NCBI RefSeq assembly: GCF_021462225.1
Contig: NC_061806.1
Span: forward strand, 24,572,144-24,636,143
DNA: 64,000 bases
Reading direction: 5' to 3'
Source: Girardinichthys multiradiatus
Taxonomy: Eukaryota; Chordata; Actinopteri; Cyprinodontiformes; Goodeidae
Below the pieces are notes generated by a model that did no database searches, was not told the DNA's origin, and saw only the letters and a list, made by a program, of their open reading frames with translations. Both the position numbers and the translations under genes were made by a program. Shown piece by piece: positions 1 through 13,431 of this stretch (its first letter is position 1; every line of letters begins with the position of its first letter).

Positions 1-299
1 TGTGTGCATGACAACAGAATAATTGACATAATTATACCCCTGCTTAAACATCACACATCCTGAAAGACAGCAGGACACACACATGGACAGCACTTCACAA
101 TTGACTGTGACCACATTCTCTCACCACACATGAAGATCAGTTAGGTTTACCAAATGATTAGTCTTTGATAAATGCAGCAATACTGAGAAATAACTTATTT
201 ATTTTTGCTTTATTCAAATTAAGAACATAACATACATTTCCTGATCATTAGGTAGAATTGCCTTTTAAAGTGCATTATCTGACTCAAACATGTTGTATA

Positions 300-525
300 T
301 CCTTCCACAAGCTTCTGATGCACTTCTATTTGGGGAAGTGCACCAGTCCCTCCTGCAACATAACATCCCCACAACATGATGCTACCAACCCCATACTGCA
401 CAGGTGGTAGGGTGTTCTTGATCCTGCAGGCTTCCTCTGTTTCTGCCCAAATGCAACAGTCGTTATGGTCAAACAATTTTATATTAGCTTCACCTGACCA
501 CAGGGAAATTAAGCTGTGCATCTCC
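300..525 (-). pseudogene. Tc1/mariner transposase fragment
   Basis: On the minus strand this reads as a degraded middle part of a Tc1-type transposase. It contains an S-G-E-A-N-I-K-L-F stretch where Tc1 enzymes carry the S-D-E-x-K-x-x-L-F region around the first catalytic aspartate. A G-S-I-M-L-W-G-C motif and the A-G-G-T-G-A-L block follow. The aspartate is replaced by glycine, the ends are missing and no terminal inverted repeat is visible, so this is a dead fragment. Confidence 0.7.
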
Positions 526-599
526 AACTCCTCTAATCTGGGTTTTTATGTTGCTTTTGGAGTAATGGCTTATTCCGCACTGAGTGGTCATTGAATTCA

Positions 600-1320
600 A
601 AATAGTTTATTAATATAGTGCCAATTGACAACACAGTGTCTCAAGCCATTTCACAAAAAAGGCACTTCAGTTGAATCATACAGAGTCAAGTTTCAAGTCA
701 AGTACATACATTCCGAATTGATCGTAGTTACCAATCTATGCAGTCAAGTTCAGTTTATTGTTTGAATTGGTTAAAAAGTTTCTTATCTAAGGGATCCCAG
801 CAGATTGCAGTGACTTGCAGCATTCACTCCTCCTAGATGAGCATGTAGCGAACATGGTGAGGAGCTTGTAATGTGTTGTTGATTTTGCAGCAGTTCCTCA
901 TAGTGAGCTTGTAGCCACAGTGGAACGGAAAACTCCTCTTTAAGAGGAAGAAACCTCCAACAAAACCTGGCTCAGCGTGAGCAACCATTTATCATGGCCG
1001 ACTGGAGGTTTGAAATAATAGAGCACAAACACACAAACAAATGAAAAAATGAAAAGAAACTGCTAAGCAGATAAACTCTGAGCCAGTTTTTAAGACTATA
1101 GGATAAAAGGGAGCACATACAGTTAGTCGTAGTAAAAGCTCAGCCAATAGCTACTGTATGTCTAGAAGGGAGACAGGGTTAGCTCAATAGCAGAACATGA
1201 AGTTGTTGGCAGCAGTATCCCAGCCGATGCCTATCTCCAGAAAGGTGTCCCAGCTAAACAGAACCCCAGGTCAAATGTAACTTTTATGAAAAGAAAAAAT
1301 AGAGAACATAAAGTTAAAAG
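600..1320. repeat. Interspersed teleost repeat, family uncertain
   Basis: This stretch contains the block around 925-1010 (gaaaactcctctttaagagg, then gaagaaacctccaacaaaac) and a downstream block near 1195-1260. I recognise both as parts of a repeat that recurs in many teleost genomes. There is no coding capacity, and I cannot assign it to a named SINE, LINE or satellite family from sequence alone. Its limits are approximate. Confidence 0.5.
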
Positions 1321-2164
1321 CTAAAATAATAGCAAATAATGCAAAATTGGAGAGTAGTAGGAGAATGTCTCAGTTCTTTTGCTTACATTCAGGGGTTGAT
1401 TCACACATTTTGCACCAAAACACATCTATCTCTGGGACACAGATTGTTCAAAGGCATGGCGATATTGGTGTATATACACTTCTGGATTAATAAACAAAGA
1501 AATCATTTTGGTAATCCAATCTGACCTAAAACAGGAAATGTTAAATCTGCTTTAGTGTGTTACTGTGAGTAAAAAAATGTGCATTTTTAAACAATGTACT
1601 TACTTATTTATATTCTTAGCATTTTAATCACATGGCATTTAATCTTGTATCTTTACAGGATACCTTGAAATAAATGTTAACTGCAATATTTGGGGGACGT
1701 TTATGGGAAAAAAACTTGAAGACTAAAAATAGCACGATTGTATTTCAAGCGTTTGAATAGCATAAGAAACCATGATGTTTCATATGACCAGGAGATGGCT
1801 CTTTGGTCTTCCCTGTTAAGGGAGGAATATCTCACATATGTAACTTACGTTCAGATCAGACTGAAAGGTCCGAGAGCAGCTCAACACATCAAGAGACAGC
1901 GATAGCCCGCACTGCTGTTTCAAATAAAAATGTCACTTTATTCCATTAAAAGCATTGCAACATTTGCCATCAATATTTTTTTCATATTAAAGGGAGCTAA
2001 AATGTGAGCACATACGCAGTTTAAACACAAACTTTGACAGAAATATGTCTTCATCCTGGTGAAAGAGCACTCGCCCCTTACAGAATTCTTCAGTTTCTGC
2101 ATTTTAAACTGTATCCGACAAACTTTAGTATCAGATATTATTGTTTGATGATTTAAAATTTTGA

Positions 2165-2245
2165 CAAATTAAAGCTTGACAAAAAAGGAGAAAACACAAA
2201 AAAATCTGTAAAGGGGCAAATACTTTTTCACAGCAATGCATAATG
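2165..2245 (+). repeat. Tc1/mariner terminal fragment
   Basis: The segment ends in ggggcaaatactttttcaca followed by gcaatgca. This resembles the outer end of common fish Tc1/mariner elements (a tract ending in a 'tactttttcacagcactgta' type terminus). No transposase and no opposite end are recognisable nearby. Confidence 0.4.
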
Positions 2246-3284
2246 AGCACAATTATGTTTAAGACTTGAAAACAAACTGTGACCAAAACTATACTTTCCA
2301 GTGTTTATTGTGAATCCATTTATATGAAAAAAAAAAACTAGGTTTCCTGAATATAAAACCTCAGATATACGTACAAATTGCTAATTAAAAATCTCTTTCT
2401 TCTCTACAGAGGAGGGTGGCACACACGTCAACCACAGATAACTGATTTTGGAATGAAAATTAATGCCAAAGTTAAAACAGTTATCTCTGCTGTTTGCTGT
2501 TTTTGTACGTGAAAAGTTCAAAATAAAATCCCAATCCCATGTGAAAGTTCTCTCTAAAGAGATGGCTTTGATGCAGCCTTTGAAGTGGAGACGTCGGGGT
2601 AATAATGATGGTGATGGTGGTAATTGATAACGGGGAGCTGAACGGTAAATGGACATTCATGGGGGATAGGAAGTGCTGAATGTGAGTCAGCCTCGGGCTG
2701 TGTGATAATGTAAGGGAAGGGTTGGGACAGCAACGATAAGGGAAAATGGTGGTCGTGATGGTTTGAGTGTTCTTGTTTCTGGATTTGTCTCATGATTGTA
2801 TGTTCAAACAAATCCTTGTATGCTTTCAGAAAATGCTGTTTCCCATAATGTCTGAAATTTTAGGATAAAACACATGCTGGTTGTTCCATAGGCATGCTAG
2901 AAAAATCTCCATGTGTATGCTTATGCTGTCGTAGCAAAAAGTGTAGAAGAGCATAACAAAATTGAATTGGTCTTTATCTGGTTGCAAGTGTTGGGGCAAC
3001 CTAACCATAAAATATATATTTTTTAATATCAGTATGTCATGAGACCTCTTCCTCTTTAACAAAGTTAGTAGTTTCCTCAAAAACCTGCTGTACTGAGTAA
3101 ATGTGTTGCTAACTATATATTTTTGAAACTTTCTGTATAAAAATGCTAAATGTGTAGAAAAAAATTGGTTTATATTACAAGAAACGTCTGATGTATCAGA
3201 AATGATATGAACATCTGAGAACACCAGGTGATTATTAAAAGCAATAATGACCAAAAGTAAATAGGAAATTTACATCCTAAATTT

Positions 3285-3410
3285 ATCCACCCATCCATCC
3301 ATCCATCCATCCATCCATCCATCCATCCATCCATCCGTCTATCCATCCATCCATCTATTTCAGGTCCTCAGGTGAGAGGTGGGGTACATCCTGGACAGGT
3401 CACCTTAATA
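3285..3410. repeat. (ATCC)n microsatellite with repeat fragment
   Basis: A tetranucleotide array of ATCC units with a few interruptions spans about 3285-3356. It is followed by a short piece near 3360-3410 (gtgagaggtggggtacatcc and tggacaggtcacc) that looks like part of a fish interspersed element. Several fish LINE families end in GATG/ATGG arrays, so the array may be the tail of a decayed LINE copy read on the minus strand. That link is an inference. Confidence 0.6.
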
Positions 3411-3977
3411 TTTTAATATTTGTGCCAAATTACACAGATGTTAAAAACTATTTAACTGAAGAACGTAAAAGCTAAATGCTATTTTGAACCCTTATTTTGA
3501 TTATTATTATTATTATGTCCTAATTTTCTGTGCTATTTTTGTATGTTTTCAATGGTTTGTACTTAAATTACTTCTATGGCATTTGAATTGTTTGTAACTT
3601 TTTATTTATGTTGTGTTTTTTACTGTACCGGTGTGTATCTTGGTCAAATCTCTTGGAAAAATTAACCTTTATCTCAAGGGACTTCCTGGTAAAATACAGG
3701 TCAAATAATAAAAAAAAAATAAAGTACAAGAATATGAAGATCTGTACAAAGAATGGCTGCAGAAATTTAGCTAGGAGTTTTTCTTGTGAAATGACAACAG
3801 CTGGCTTGGATCAGACTCTTCAGAGGAGAAACAAGGGGCTGACCCATAAACGAGTGACTCAGTGTTTAGTCGAAAGTTTGTTATCTTTTCCCGCTGCTTT
3901 GTCTCTCACAAAAAAACAAGTAAACTTTGTTTCAAGCGGCTTTTTGACTTCAGCCAACGGTTTTCAAGATAAATCCT

Positions 3978-4036
3978 CCTGAATCTCTCAAACACATGAA
4001 CACACCTTGTAAGTTCATGTGTTTGAGACATTCAGG
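3978..4036. repeat. 24-bp inverted repeat, 11-nt loop
   Basis: The left arm at 3978-4001 and right arm at 4013-4036 are reverse complements at 23 of 24 positions, separated by 11 nt. Transcribed RNA from either strand could fold into a compact 59-nt hairpin. No promoter or flanking element is recognised. It could be a palindromic remnant of a short DNA transposon or a small RNA precursor, and nothing seen decides between these. Confidence 0.8.
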
Positions 4037-4344
4037 GTGAATTTTAAAGCTGCGCACTCAAACAAAAACTGGCATGGAAATTAGGATAGGGAAAAAATGG
4101 GGTTATGGATATATCTGGATCATCTCTTTGTTTTTGATGAATATAATAATAACAAACTATGTTTTTCTGTCTCTGTTTCACTTCCATGAGCAGGAAAATA
4201 AAGAAAATTCATTCAATTTAGAGCACACTAATCTGAGGTTAGAAAATGGAAGATAACAGAAAAAATTATTTTAATATTAATTACAAAGTTCATTATGTTA
4301 ATAAAATGGTTAATGTGGGGAAACTAACACTAGACATCACCATG

Positions 4345-4480
4345 AACACACCATCCCCATGGCAAAGCATGGTGGTGGCAGCATCATGTCGTGGGATGTT
4401 TTTTCTTCAGCATGGACAGGGAAGCTGGTCAGAGTGGAAGATGGATGGAGCTAAATACAGGGAGATCCTGGAAGAAGACA
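4345..4480 (+). pseudogene. Tc1/mariner transposase fragment
   Basis: The sequence gcatggtggtggcagcatca and what follows (a glycine-rich HGGG/AAS-like stretch, then 'cttcagcatggacagggaag' and 'gatggatggagctaaataca') is a decayed copy of the central part of a common fish Tc1-type element. Related pieces occur in this window near 8975 (plus strand) and 54150-54220 (minus strand). No open transposase frame remains. Confidence 0.6.
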
Positions 4481-7400
4481 CATTTGATGGATGTTTTATA
4501 TCAACAAATGGATCTACATTTAATGGGATACGTATACCTACACTGGGTGATCTAGGACAATCCTGACCAACAAGCACAGGGGTAAGAGTCATAAGTATTT
4601 TTACTTCTTTCTATTTGATTTCCGACAGGACTTTGGTTTGTCCAATGTAAACAGTATGCATCCTTTTCCTCAATTAAAAGTGAAAATGTATTGTCTCTGA
4701 TACATCCGAAATAAACAAACCAAGACCTGTTAGAAGCTGCATAAAAAGTAAAGTACCATTTGATTTAATTTCAGCCTTCTTTAGTTCACACCTGCTACAA
4801 ATTATAGGGAATCTGATGAACCTGAAGTAAAGTTCAGCTTTCATAAAAGGATGTGGTTAGCATTTGCATCCTTCAGCTAAAGCTATAGTTTGCACCTTTT
4901 TTATTTTGGTATATTCCCCTCCAATAGATTTCCCTATTTTTCAGTTGGACTGCACTGGATAAATGTCACATTAAAGATGAAAATGTTTTGAAATTATTGA
5001 TTTATTGTAGTCTTATTTTAATGTAATAAAACCCTGGCATAAGCCAGAAGGTCGAAGAGGTGTATACTGAGAGCCACTCTATGCATATGCTTCTATTCAT
5101 TTTGTAGAACAGTCCTGCTAAAGTTGCACAGCCCCCTTGAAAGGGATGTCTTACTGCATGCCTGTGAAAGACTATATGTGTGTTAAAGCATTTCACTCAT
5201 ATATAGAAGGCATACACTATTATTCATGTTATAGTCAACTTAGACCTCCAGTGTTTTGGTAATTCCTTTGCGTGCATGTTCTTTACCTTTCATTTCTTTG
5301 ATTGTTCTCTTCGGTCATTTAAAAAGTTCTGCATTGAGCAGCTGCAGCAGGAAGCAGTGGCATGCAGATAACACTGGTCTGAATGTAGGGCTTGGTGACC
5401 CGGGGGAAACCAGGCCTGGGGATTCAAACTTGCTCTCTCACACAAAAACACAATTGGGAGCCAGCAAGGCTGGACAACGATCTCTTTAGTAGGTCTTTGA
5501 AAAACCAATCAAGCAGACATCTTGGCTCTTGTCATTGTTAGCTGCAACAGTGCAGGAATATTACAGGATGTAGGGTTTTGTGTCATATTTGTACATAGAA
5601 AGCAGGGAGACATCTTGTCCATCAATTCTTTAGATTTCAGAAACAAAAATGTTGATTTAGAATGGTTTAAGAAGCATTTTAATTGATAAATAACTCTCTA
5701 GACTGCATGGGTACTGTAGATGCAACGGAAGGAAAAACACTGTGAAAAGAGCTGCAGTGTCAGAGTCGTTATAGATTAATAGTAATTAGTAGTATTTAAA
5801 AAACTGATTATGTCAGCTGACAGTCATGAGATCAGTAGTTTCAAAGCATTTAAAGACTTTGAGCAGTGCTGCTTTTAGTTCCCTTTTTAGCTACATTTAA
5901 ATGTACACATATTATGTCTCAGTGATCTTACAGTTTATCTCTTAGGTTTGGATCAACATAGTGTACAAATGTCACTGCTTGCTGTCATGGAATCATCAGT
6001 ATCCTGTTTTAAAATGAGGCAATCCTGTTGGATTAGGGTAGGGTGCAGAACTGAATTGGTGCATCTGAAAGTGGTCACGAAGGCTGATTTGCACTTCAAA
6101 TTGCTGATTTGCCCACATTAAAATTAGTCATTGTGCATAAATTTAGCAGAAGGACAAGATATTATATATATTTATGTAAATTACAGCCAGAGAAAATAGA
6201 CCTGATTTTTTTGTGTCACTTCAAGCAAAAAAAACAACCACTTGCTTAAAGTAATTTTAATTCGTGAGAAGAAAATGGAACAAAAAACGGTCTGATGCCA
6301 TTCTGGCTTCACCGGGTGTGCCTGATATTTTTAAAAAGGATTTTTTTTCATGACATAAAAATTCAGATAATAAAACCTTATAGTTGTAGAGCATTCCAGC
6401 AGATGCTTCCCATGCAAAGGTTAATGGGGAGATTCCAATGGAGGAGCATGAGGTGCAGAAGGGTATAGCCAACACCCCACAACAGAAACCAAAGCCCAGA
6501 TTTTCAGTTATTTTGTGAACAAATCACAGAAACAACAGGGTCAAGAACACAAGTTATCTTTTCTATTCTATTTTATTTATCACTAACAAATATACAACAT
6601 ATTAGTATTACCTAAATGTAACAATTTTATAATCTAATGCACTTTCAACCTTTATTCTTTAAAGGAATTATTTGATCATTTCACATCTTTTACGATCTGC
6701 AGCCATGCATTAATACTTTGGGTTCAGAAACAGCATTCTGAACATGATAGCTCCCTGATAGTCAGATGTGGGTTTAAAGGTTTTAAGGAGTGTCTTCATT
6801 TAGTCAGGACCCAGCGCTTTCCTATCCTGCGGGGCTTAAAGGACATATACAGTTAAAAAGCCTTGCTTCTGTATTATTATGTAAAAATAAGAACTAATAA
6901 AAATTAAGCTAAATAGTTTTTAATAAATAGAACATATAATTTTGTAAAATATCATGGTCAGTTTTATCATATGTTTGTACCTTATTTGAGAAATTAATAA
7001 TTATTGTTATTGTATACTGCAATAATAACAATTAACTTATTAATTAGAATATATGACATATTGTTGGTATTATTATTGTATTCGATGTGTTTGAGAAAAG
7101 AAGTCTGGACGGACAAATAACAACACAGCAGGATCGCATCCTACAGGGCTGATTCAGCCAGAAACCAATAACAAACAAACCTTCATGAATACAGAAAAAA
7201 AAAAAAAAGCGCTGTGTGCACACCAGTGACCACATAAACACTCAAAACTCTGAAACTCTCGAGGCACTGGCATTTGCATGAATAACGGTGCACGCACACG
7301 TTTTGTTTTCACACAAACTCTCCAACATGTTCTCACTGCTCCCAAACACAGACTTTCACTCCCACCCAGCCTGCCTGATCCTTCGTGATGGTTTTTTTCC

Positions 7401-8839
7401 CCCCAGTGCACACAAACACAGACGCACTAACACACACTGCGCTCTCACACTCGCTCACATCTGTTTGAATTAGTTTTTTGTCTGAGGCGGACTCCTCCGT
7501 CCTTTACTGCTTCTCTCCTTGCCTTCTTACCTTGTTTCCTCAGCAGGCTGAAGGAAACATTCAGCTCTTTCAGCTGTTGTTCAGTGTCAAGCTCAGATTC
7601 AGAGCACGTTGCTAACAGGCCTCAAGGTCTTTAAACCATTGAAAACAACATGCAAATGCTCACATTTGAAATATAAAGTATTTTAAAAACACCTACTGCA
7701 AACTAATAAGCTGGTTTTAGTCTCACTGGTTTCACAAAAGGCTTTTAAATACACATTTAATTTTTCAAAAGAAGTAGCCACTCTTTTACAGGAGTTTACA
7801 ATAAACTGAACATGTCCTGCTGTGCTGTTGTATAGAGGATAAATCTATTATTACATCTCCAGATCTTAGGGATTGTAACATGATGAATATAAATGTTGGG
7901 AGTCGCCAAGATCTGCAGGAACTTTCGGGCCAGATCTGATTTAGTCAGATAGCTTTCTGCCAGAACACTGTCCACTGCTGGAATCAGGCCAGCTGTAACT
8001 CTGGCCATTTTGTTATAAGTTTTAATACTTTAATTTAATTAGCACATTTCACTTATTTATGCATCATCATTAGTCTGGTCTATGTTATTATTATTATTAT
8101 TATTATTATTAATAATATTATAGGAAAAGGCAAATGATTATTTAATGATTTTAAAGTCACATTTTATGTAAGACTCAGCTTTCCTTGGATCAGCTTTCAT
8201 AGTGACTATCTCAAACTGTTTCATTATAAAAATAAAAATAAATAATAAAATCTAAATCAATGTTTAAGTTAGATTAAGATTCTGACTGTTAAAGCATTTA
8301 GAAGCAAGTCTTTTTACGTACGTTTCTCCTAAAACCCTGATTTATTGCTTGCGTAAGGTAGACTGAAGGAGTGGAAGTGATGTTTTCGGGTGGCATCACA
8401 TTATTTGACTCTGACTGATGCTGGCAATAGCTCTGCGCAACCTTAACAACAGAAGGGATGCCCCACGGGGACGGAAAAGCTCGACAGCCAAATTATTTGT
8501 CAGCACAGGACAGCACTGTTAGGTCACCGAAAATAATTGACATGCTGGATGATTTAATTACCAAGCAATGAAATTATGTCTCGGTCTTTGAACATCTGCA
8601 GAGCACTGTTCAATCCATCACCTGAAAATGGGAAGCGTACGATACAACTGCAAACTTACAGACCTGAGCAGTTGGGTAAATAGGGCAAAGAGGCAGCAAA
8701 GATAATGATGGTAACTCTGAAAGGGGCTGCGGACATCCACAGCTCATGTGGGTGAATCTGCTGACACGACAACTATTAGTGGTACATTCTAAAAGAGTCA
8801 TGAAAGAGTGGCAAGAGGAACGTTTTTAAAAAAAAAACG

Positions 8840-9235
8840 TCTAAACAGTTCTGTTTGCAGTTTGGTGCAAGCAATAATGCCAGGGAAATACATGAAAAAT
8901 GAGTTTTTATTGCATGCGTTCAGGAAAACCAAATCTGTACATAATCCTGAAGACATTCCCACTGCGAAACATGGAGGTGGCAGAGTCATGTTGTGGGAAT
9001 GCTTTCCATCAACCGTGGTCAGGGAAATTGTTTAGAGCTGATGGAGAGATGGAAGGAGAGCAATCTAAGAAAATTGAGAACTATGTGTCATTTCTCTTTT
9101 ACTTTACAATTATTCACTACTTTCTGTTGGTCTTTGACATAAAATCCCAGCAACATACATGAAAGTCTGTGGTTGTAGCATGATAAAACATGAAAAAGCT
9201 GAAGGGGCCTGAGTACTTTTGCAAGACTCAATGTG
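8840..9235 (+). pseudogene. Decayed, internally deleted Tc1/mariner copy
   Basis: The plus strand carries a short transposase piece with the K-H-G-G-G-R-V-M-L-W motif around 8965-9000. It is followed directly by a 3' terminal region at about 9100-9235 (ttggtctttgacataaaatc ... gagtacttttgcaag) resembling the outer end of the same family. The catalytic C-terminal half of the transposase is missing between them, so the copy is internally deleted and inactive. Confidence 0.65.
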
Positions 9236-9427
9236 CACACAATCACACGGTTGAAATGGGATCATCCTGCATGTCTAAAAGCTTGCCACAGGGAGTCTGA
9301 GCTGCGTTTATGGCTGTGAATATATGCCAAAGTGTGTGAATATGACTTTACACTGCTGCCGTCAAGTTCCTGGCGTTGACACAGTAAACCGATCCTAAGG
9401 GGTCTGAGAGGGGAAACATCTCCCTAA

Positions 9428-9575
9428 CATACACACACACACACACATTCCAGAGGGAGAGGAGAGCACTGGAGGAGCGGCACTCACACGGAGATTGAGT
9501 TACAGCCGAATTAGATCTGAGCTGTGGGAACCAGCACCTTCTCCTAGACACACACACACACACACATACACACAC
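9428..9575. repeat. Two (CA)n microsatellites
   Basis: Dinucleotide CA runs lie at about 9428-9447 and 9547-9575, with a related TG run near 9818-9834. They generate spurious Val/Cys-rich open frames on the minus strand that should not be taken as genes. Confidence 0.85.
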
Positions 9576-10269
9576 GTGGCTGTTCTTGACATAACAGACG
9601 AGCAGGGACACACGCTGAGATGACACGGTGTGTGTACACATTCTCACATGAACATGCTCTCCCACACAGACACACACACTTGCACCGACAGATGCTTATA
9701 AACAAATACACGGCTCTGAACAGATGCAGGCCGACCTTGACGAACACATGCAGAAAACATGGCATCAAAAACGAGCTATGTCATCCTGGAAATAAAACCC
9801 AAGTCTGAATGTGTTTTGTGTGTGTGTGTGTGTGGTTGGATCAACAGACTTGATGACAAACAGATAAGTGAAGATAAAAAAGATACAAACAAGAAATTTC
9901 TGTCACCCATAAACGGAAGAGTGAGGAAAGCCTGTGGCGGCGGGTTTATATCTGGAACAAACAAAGCAATGCACAAAGCAAGTGTGTTACTTTGAGTGTG
10001 TGGCTAGTGTTAGCACTCATTTATATTTGTTTGTACTAAATAAAGGCAGGTTAAAAATGAGAGAGAGCAAAGGACAGAAGAGAGGCCACAACACCACACA
10101 CTAGTAAACTCTCCACATCATAATTACCCTTTTGTTTTCATATACTAATGTCTTTCTGTCTGTGAATATGTGTGTGTTTATTTTCTATTCTCCTGCCAAG
10201 ACTGCACTTCAACGCTCGCCAGAGAAACAACAAACCAACACTGGGTGTGTGTCCTTGTTATATACATAT

Positions 10270-10306
10270 GGGATGGATGGATGGATGGATGGATGGATGG
10301 ATGGAT
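10270..10306. repeat. (GGAT)n microsatellite
   Basis: About nine nearly perfect GGAT tetranucleotide units. No LINE body is recognisable directly beside it. Confidence 0.9.
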
Positions 10307-12294
10307 AGCTGCAGCTAAAAGACAGAAGATTTAACTCATTTTTATCAGAATTGCATCTTTGTTTTGTACAGTGATACAATTGGTTATTTCCATCTCAGGT
10401 CATTTGTGCCATGTTTCTTCTGTAATCATAAATCAGGATTTTTTAATTCAGTGATGAGAAACATTAACAGGAAGCTCCTTATAAACCCCAAATCCAAAAT
10501 CCTACATGGCTGCAATACACAGAAATAGACCATATATTTTTTTCTTTTGACCCTAGACAGTTTGTATCTAAATTACACACATAGTCATGTTACTGTTGTG
10601 CTTTAAAACAGAAAGGCTTAGAAATACCCTGTATTGCTAATAATAGTTCATCTGGTCATTGAGCACAAAAGTTAGGAAATCCCAGCAAAACATTAGTTTT
10701 CCTGCTTTGTTGACCAGCTCATCAGGTTCCAAGACACGTGAAGTAGGAGTAGTTGTTCTACAGCTTCTTTGTGCAACCTAACCTCAAAGAACGCAGAAAA
10801 TAATCCAAACTTGTCATTGACAAAGGTTTCAGAATTGCTACATTACATGACAGTTGGCTTTGAGGAAAGTGTCTCATGCTGGGAACAGGATTTTCCTCAA
10901 CCAACATGAAGGGGTCACAGCAGGTCACAAAGGAGATAACAGTGATTAGGGAATAATGATCTGCATTAACGTTTGCTTTCCCCTTGACCTGAGTACTGTC
11001 ACATGTTGAGTTTTTGAAAACATTGGAGGACCGACATAGCAAGGAGGTTTAATACAAACATGCTAACATACATATCCAATACACACATATTACATACCGG
11101 CATAGTGGGTGGCAGTGGGGTTTCCCTGCAGCTGTGACCATATGATTAGCAGTCTTCCCACTTTATTTCAGTGTCAAACAAGCTACACACACACAAATCT
11201 AAACATCCCCTCACAGCAAACACACACTAACTCCACGCTGCCACCCAGTCCTGTGGACACAAACTACAGGAGCACCAGGGGAGAGAGAGAAAGGGGATTG
11301 CAAACAAACTCTCGCCAGGTCCAGGGCTCCGGTTTCAGCCTTCCGTCCACTGTGGGCTGGGGGGCCATGGGAACATGAAGCACCGGGGGCCCTGTGTCAA
11401 TAAGGAACAGTGGTTCGACACAATGGAGGCCGGCCTGCAGACAACACCGCTGACAGACACCCACACAAAAGAGCCTGTGAATGGGAAGGAGGCAGGAAAA
11501 AGAATGGGGCAGTGTGTGGTTGGCTGCAGTGCCAGTGTTTGATGGTTGTTTCTCTCACAAAACACAACCATGCCCCTGAGGGAAAATCTCTGCTAAAAAC
11601 TCTCAGAACAGCTCGTACCACAAAAAATAGGACAAGCATTAATCCGTAGACGACTTCATGCATTTATTTTATTTGTTTGTTATCAGCTGGTGGAAGTGCC
11701 TAGATTTGATCCTTCAGATAACATTAAGTAAATTGTCACAGCAAGATGTGTTTCTGTGTCTGCTAAAAGCCTTTAAGCTTAAAATGTGCTGATCATGTGC
11801 ATGATGCAGAGACAGGATGATCTTATCTGGTAACTAAGATTTTATAGAACAAATGTTTTTAGGTGACACAAAAACTCCTTGCTGGAAGGTTGAAAGTTTA
11901 AACACTCAAAATAAACGTGTGCATTTTTTTTTTTATTTAATAAAAATTTATTAAAATGTGTTAAAATGAACATATGTACTGCTTGACAGCATTCTCACAC
12001 AAATATTACTTGAAAACTTCACTTCATAGCTCCAGTCAGTAGGACTGCAGTGATAGAAACTGGTCTATTTTTTTCTTCTGTCCAGGCCAGGATGTCTCAC
12101 AGCAAAGCAGTGAAAGAAATGTGCTGCCACCTGGTGTCAAACAACTGTCAATGGTTTTAAACAAGGCCCTGACAGCAGGTGGCAGCATTTTTAGATCTAA
12201 TAAGGGTCAGCCGAAAAGGAAAATTTCTCTCTCAGGTGAGACATATGCTGATAAAATCCTGTTAATGCATAATTATCTTTTATTCTATGGTTTA

Positions 12295-12325
12295 TATGTT
12301 CTGTCATACTAGATGACAGAACATA
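12295..12325. repeat. Perfect 13-bp inverted repeat, 5-nt loop
   Basis: The arms at 12295-12307 (tatgttctgtcat) and 12313-12325 are exact reverse complements separated by five bases. There is no T-run directly after either arm, so it is not a convincing terminator for any transcript seen here. Confidence 0.8.
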
Positions 12326-12835
12326 CAACAATCAATGGCTGCTCTGATTTAACCAGAAGCCATGAAAGCTCAGGTAATTTCAAGGACAGTGGTAAGGTAG
12401 GGCAGATGGATGGGTGGAGGAGAGAAAGCAAGGAAAGGAGGAAAATAGGAAGAGAAGATGGATAGAACAGAAGGAAAAGGATGTAAGGAAAAGTGGTAAG
12501 GTACGTGTAAATTGGTGGATTTTATGCGGGGAATGTTTTCCATACTCTATGACTTTATCCACACCAGGAAAATGGCTAGTTTTCCAGATAGTGAAGAAAC
12601 CCTGTTAGCAGGTATAATTCTTTCATGGCTGTTTGTCATGTTATGCATCAACCACAGTGAAAGCTGTTATTTGCACCCCAAACAGTAAAGTCCCTCAGTG
12701 TGAACCGCTTCAGCCCTTCGATAAGCAACGTTTCACTCCGTGCTTCATTTGTCTCGCTTAAAGTCAAACATTTAAGAAAACAAATGACATAATTTTTCTC
12801 TATATAAAGAGTCAGTAAGAAAAAGTGCACAAAGA

Positions 12836-13395
12836 CGTTAAAGCAATATCAAAGTTTTATTCGTAAAATGTAGTAGAGAGGAACAGTAGTACAATTCAGA
12901 CAGAAAAAAGGAAAATGTAGTTCCATCTTTGAAAACTTTTGATAAAAACGTAAAAAGAGTAACCTGAATTTGCTTCGTGTTCGGAATAAAGGGCACTGAG
13001 GCGCGGCCCCGGGTTTTGCATCACTGTTAAAATTCGAGAGAGAGAGAAGAGTTGAAAAATACCTTTTTTTTTTTTTCTTTTTGCAACAGCGTAAAAAAAT
13101 ACAGCTGGGGAAAAAAAAACTCTGCTTTACATCTGTAGTGTTTTTGCTTTGTTTTTTTTGTCCATATAACAAATACAGCATGAAATCTATCATGATACAT
13201 CATAGCTTTTGAGTTTCATTCATTACAGTAAAATCAGTAGGATGGTAAATAGTATCAAAAGAACAAACATGACAGATGGCGAGATGAACGAGCACGCGGC
13301 GTGAACGGAGAAAGCAAAAGGTTAAAGGTTACCACAGCAGGAGGTTTGTGGCTGACTGTGTCCCCTTAATTCCATATATATATCTTCTATATTAT

Positions 13396-13431
<36 letters not shown>

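Larger units (their letters stand above)
1..12835. other. Spacer without recognised exons
   Basis: I find no convincing coding exon here on either strand. Open frames are short, do not end in matching splice sites, and match no protein family I recognise except transposase debris. Contents are decayed Tc1/mariner pieces (near 300-520, 2170-2245, 4350-4480, 8840-9240), a widespread fish repeat (about 600-1320), microsatellites near 3285, 9428, 9547 and 10270, and hairpins at 3978 and 12295. In human the gene beyond the ZBTB10 3' end is ZNF704, but I see no ZNF704-like coding sequence, so it is either outside the window or represented only by untranslated sequence. Confidence 0.6.

Noticed and set aside
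2826..3254. 142-residue minus-strand open frame
   Set aside because: AT-rich, hydrophobic by composition, no family resemblance and no neighbouring exons.
3285..3356. Possible CRISPR-like array
   Set aside because: Tetranucleotide microsatellite with no spacers, in a vertebrate genome.
9348..9768. Cys/Val-rich minus-strand open frames
   Set aside because: Produced by (CA)n microsatellites read in frame; not a secreted cysteine-rich protein.
11109..11663. Overlapping open frames of 66-89 residues on both strands
   Set aside because: No splice-site pairing, no recognisable motif, and moderately GC-rich sequence that opens frames by chance.
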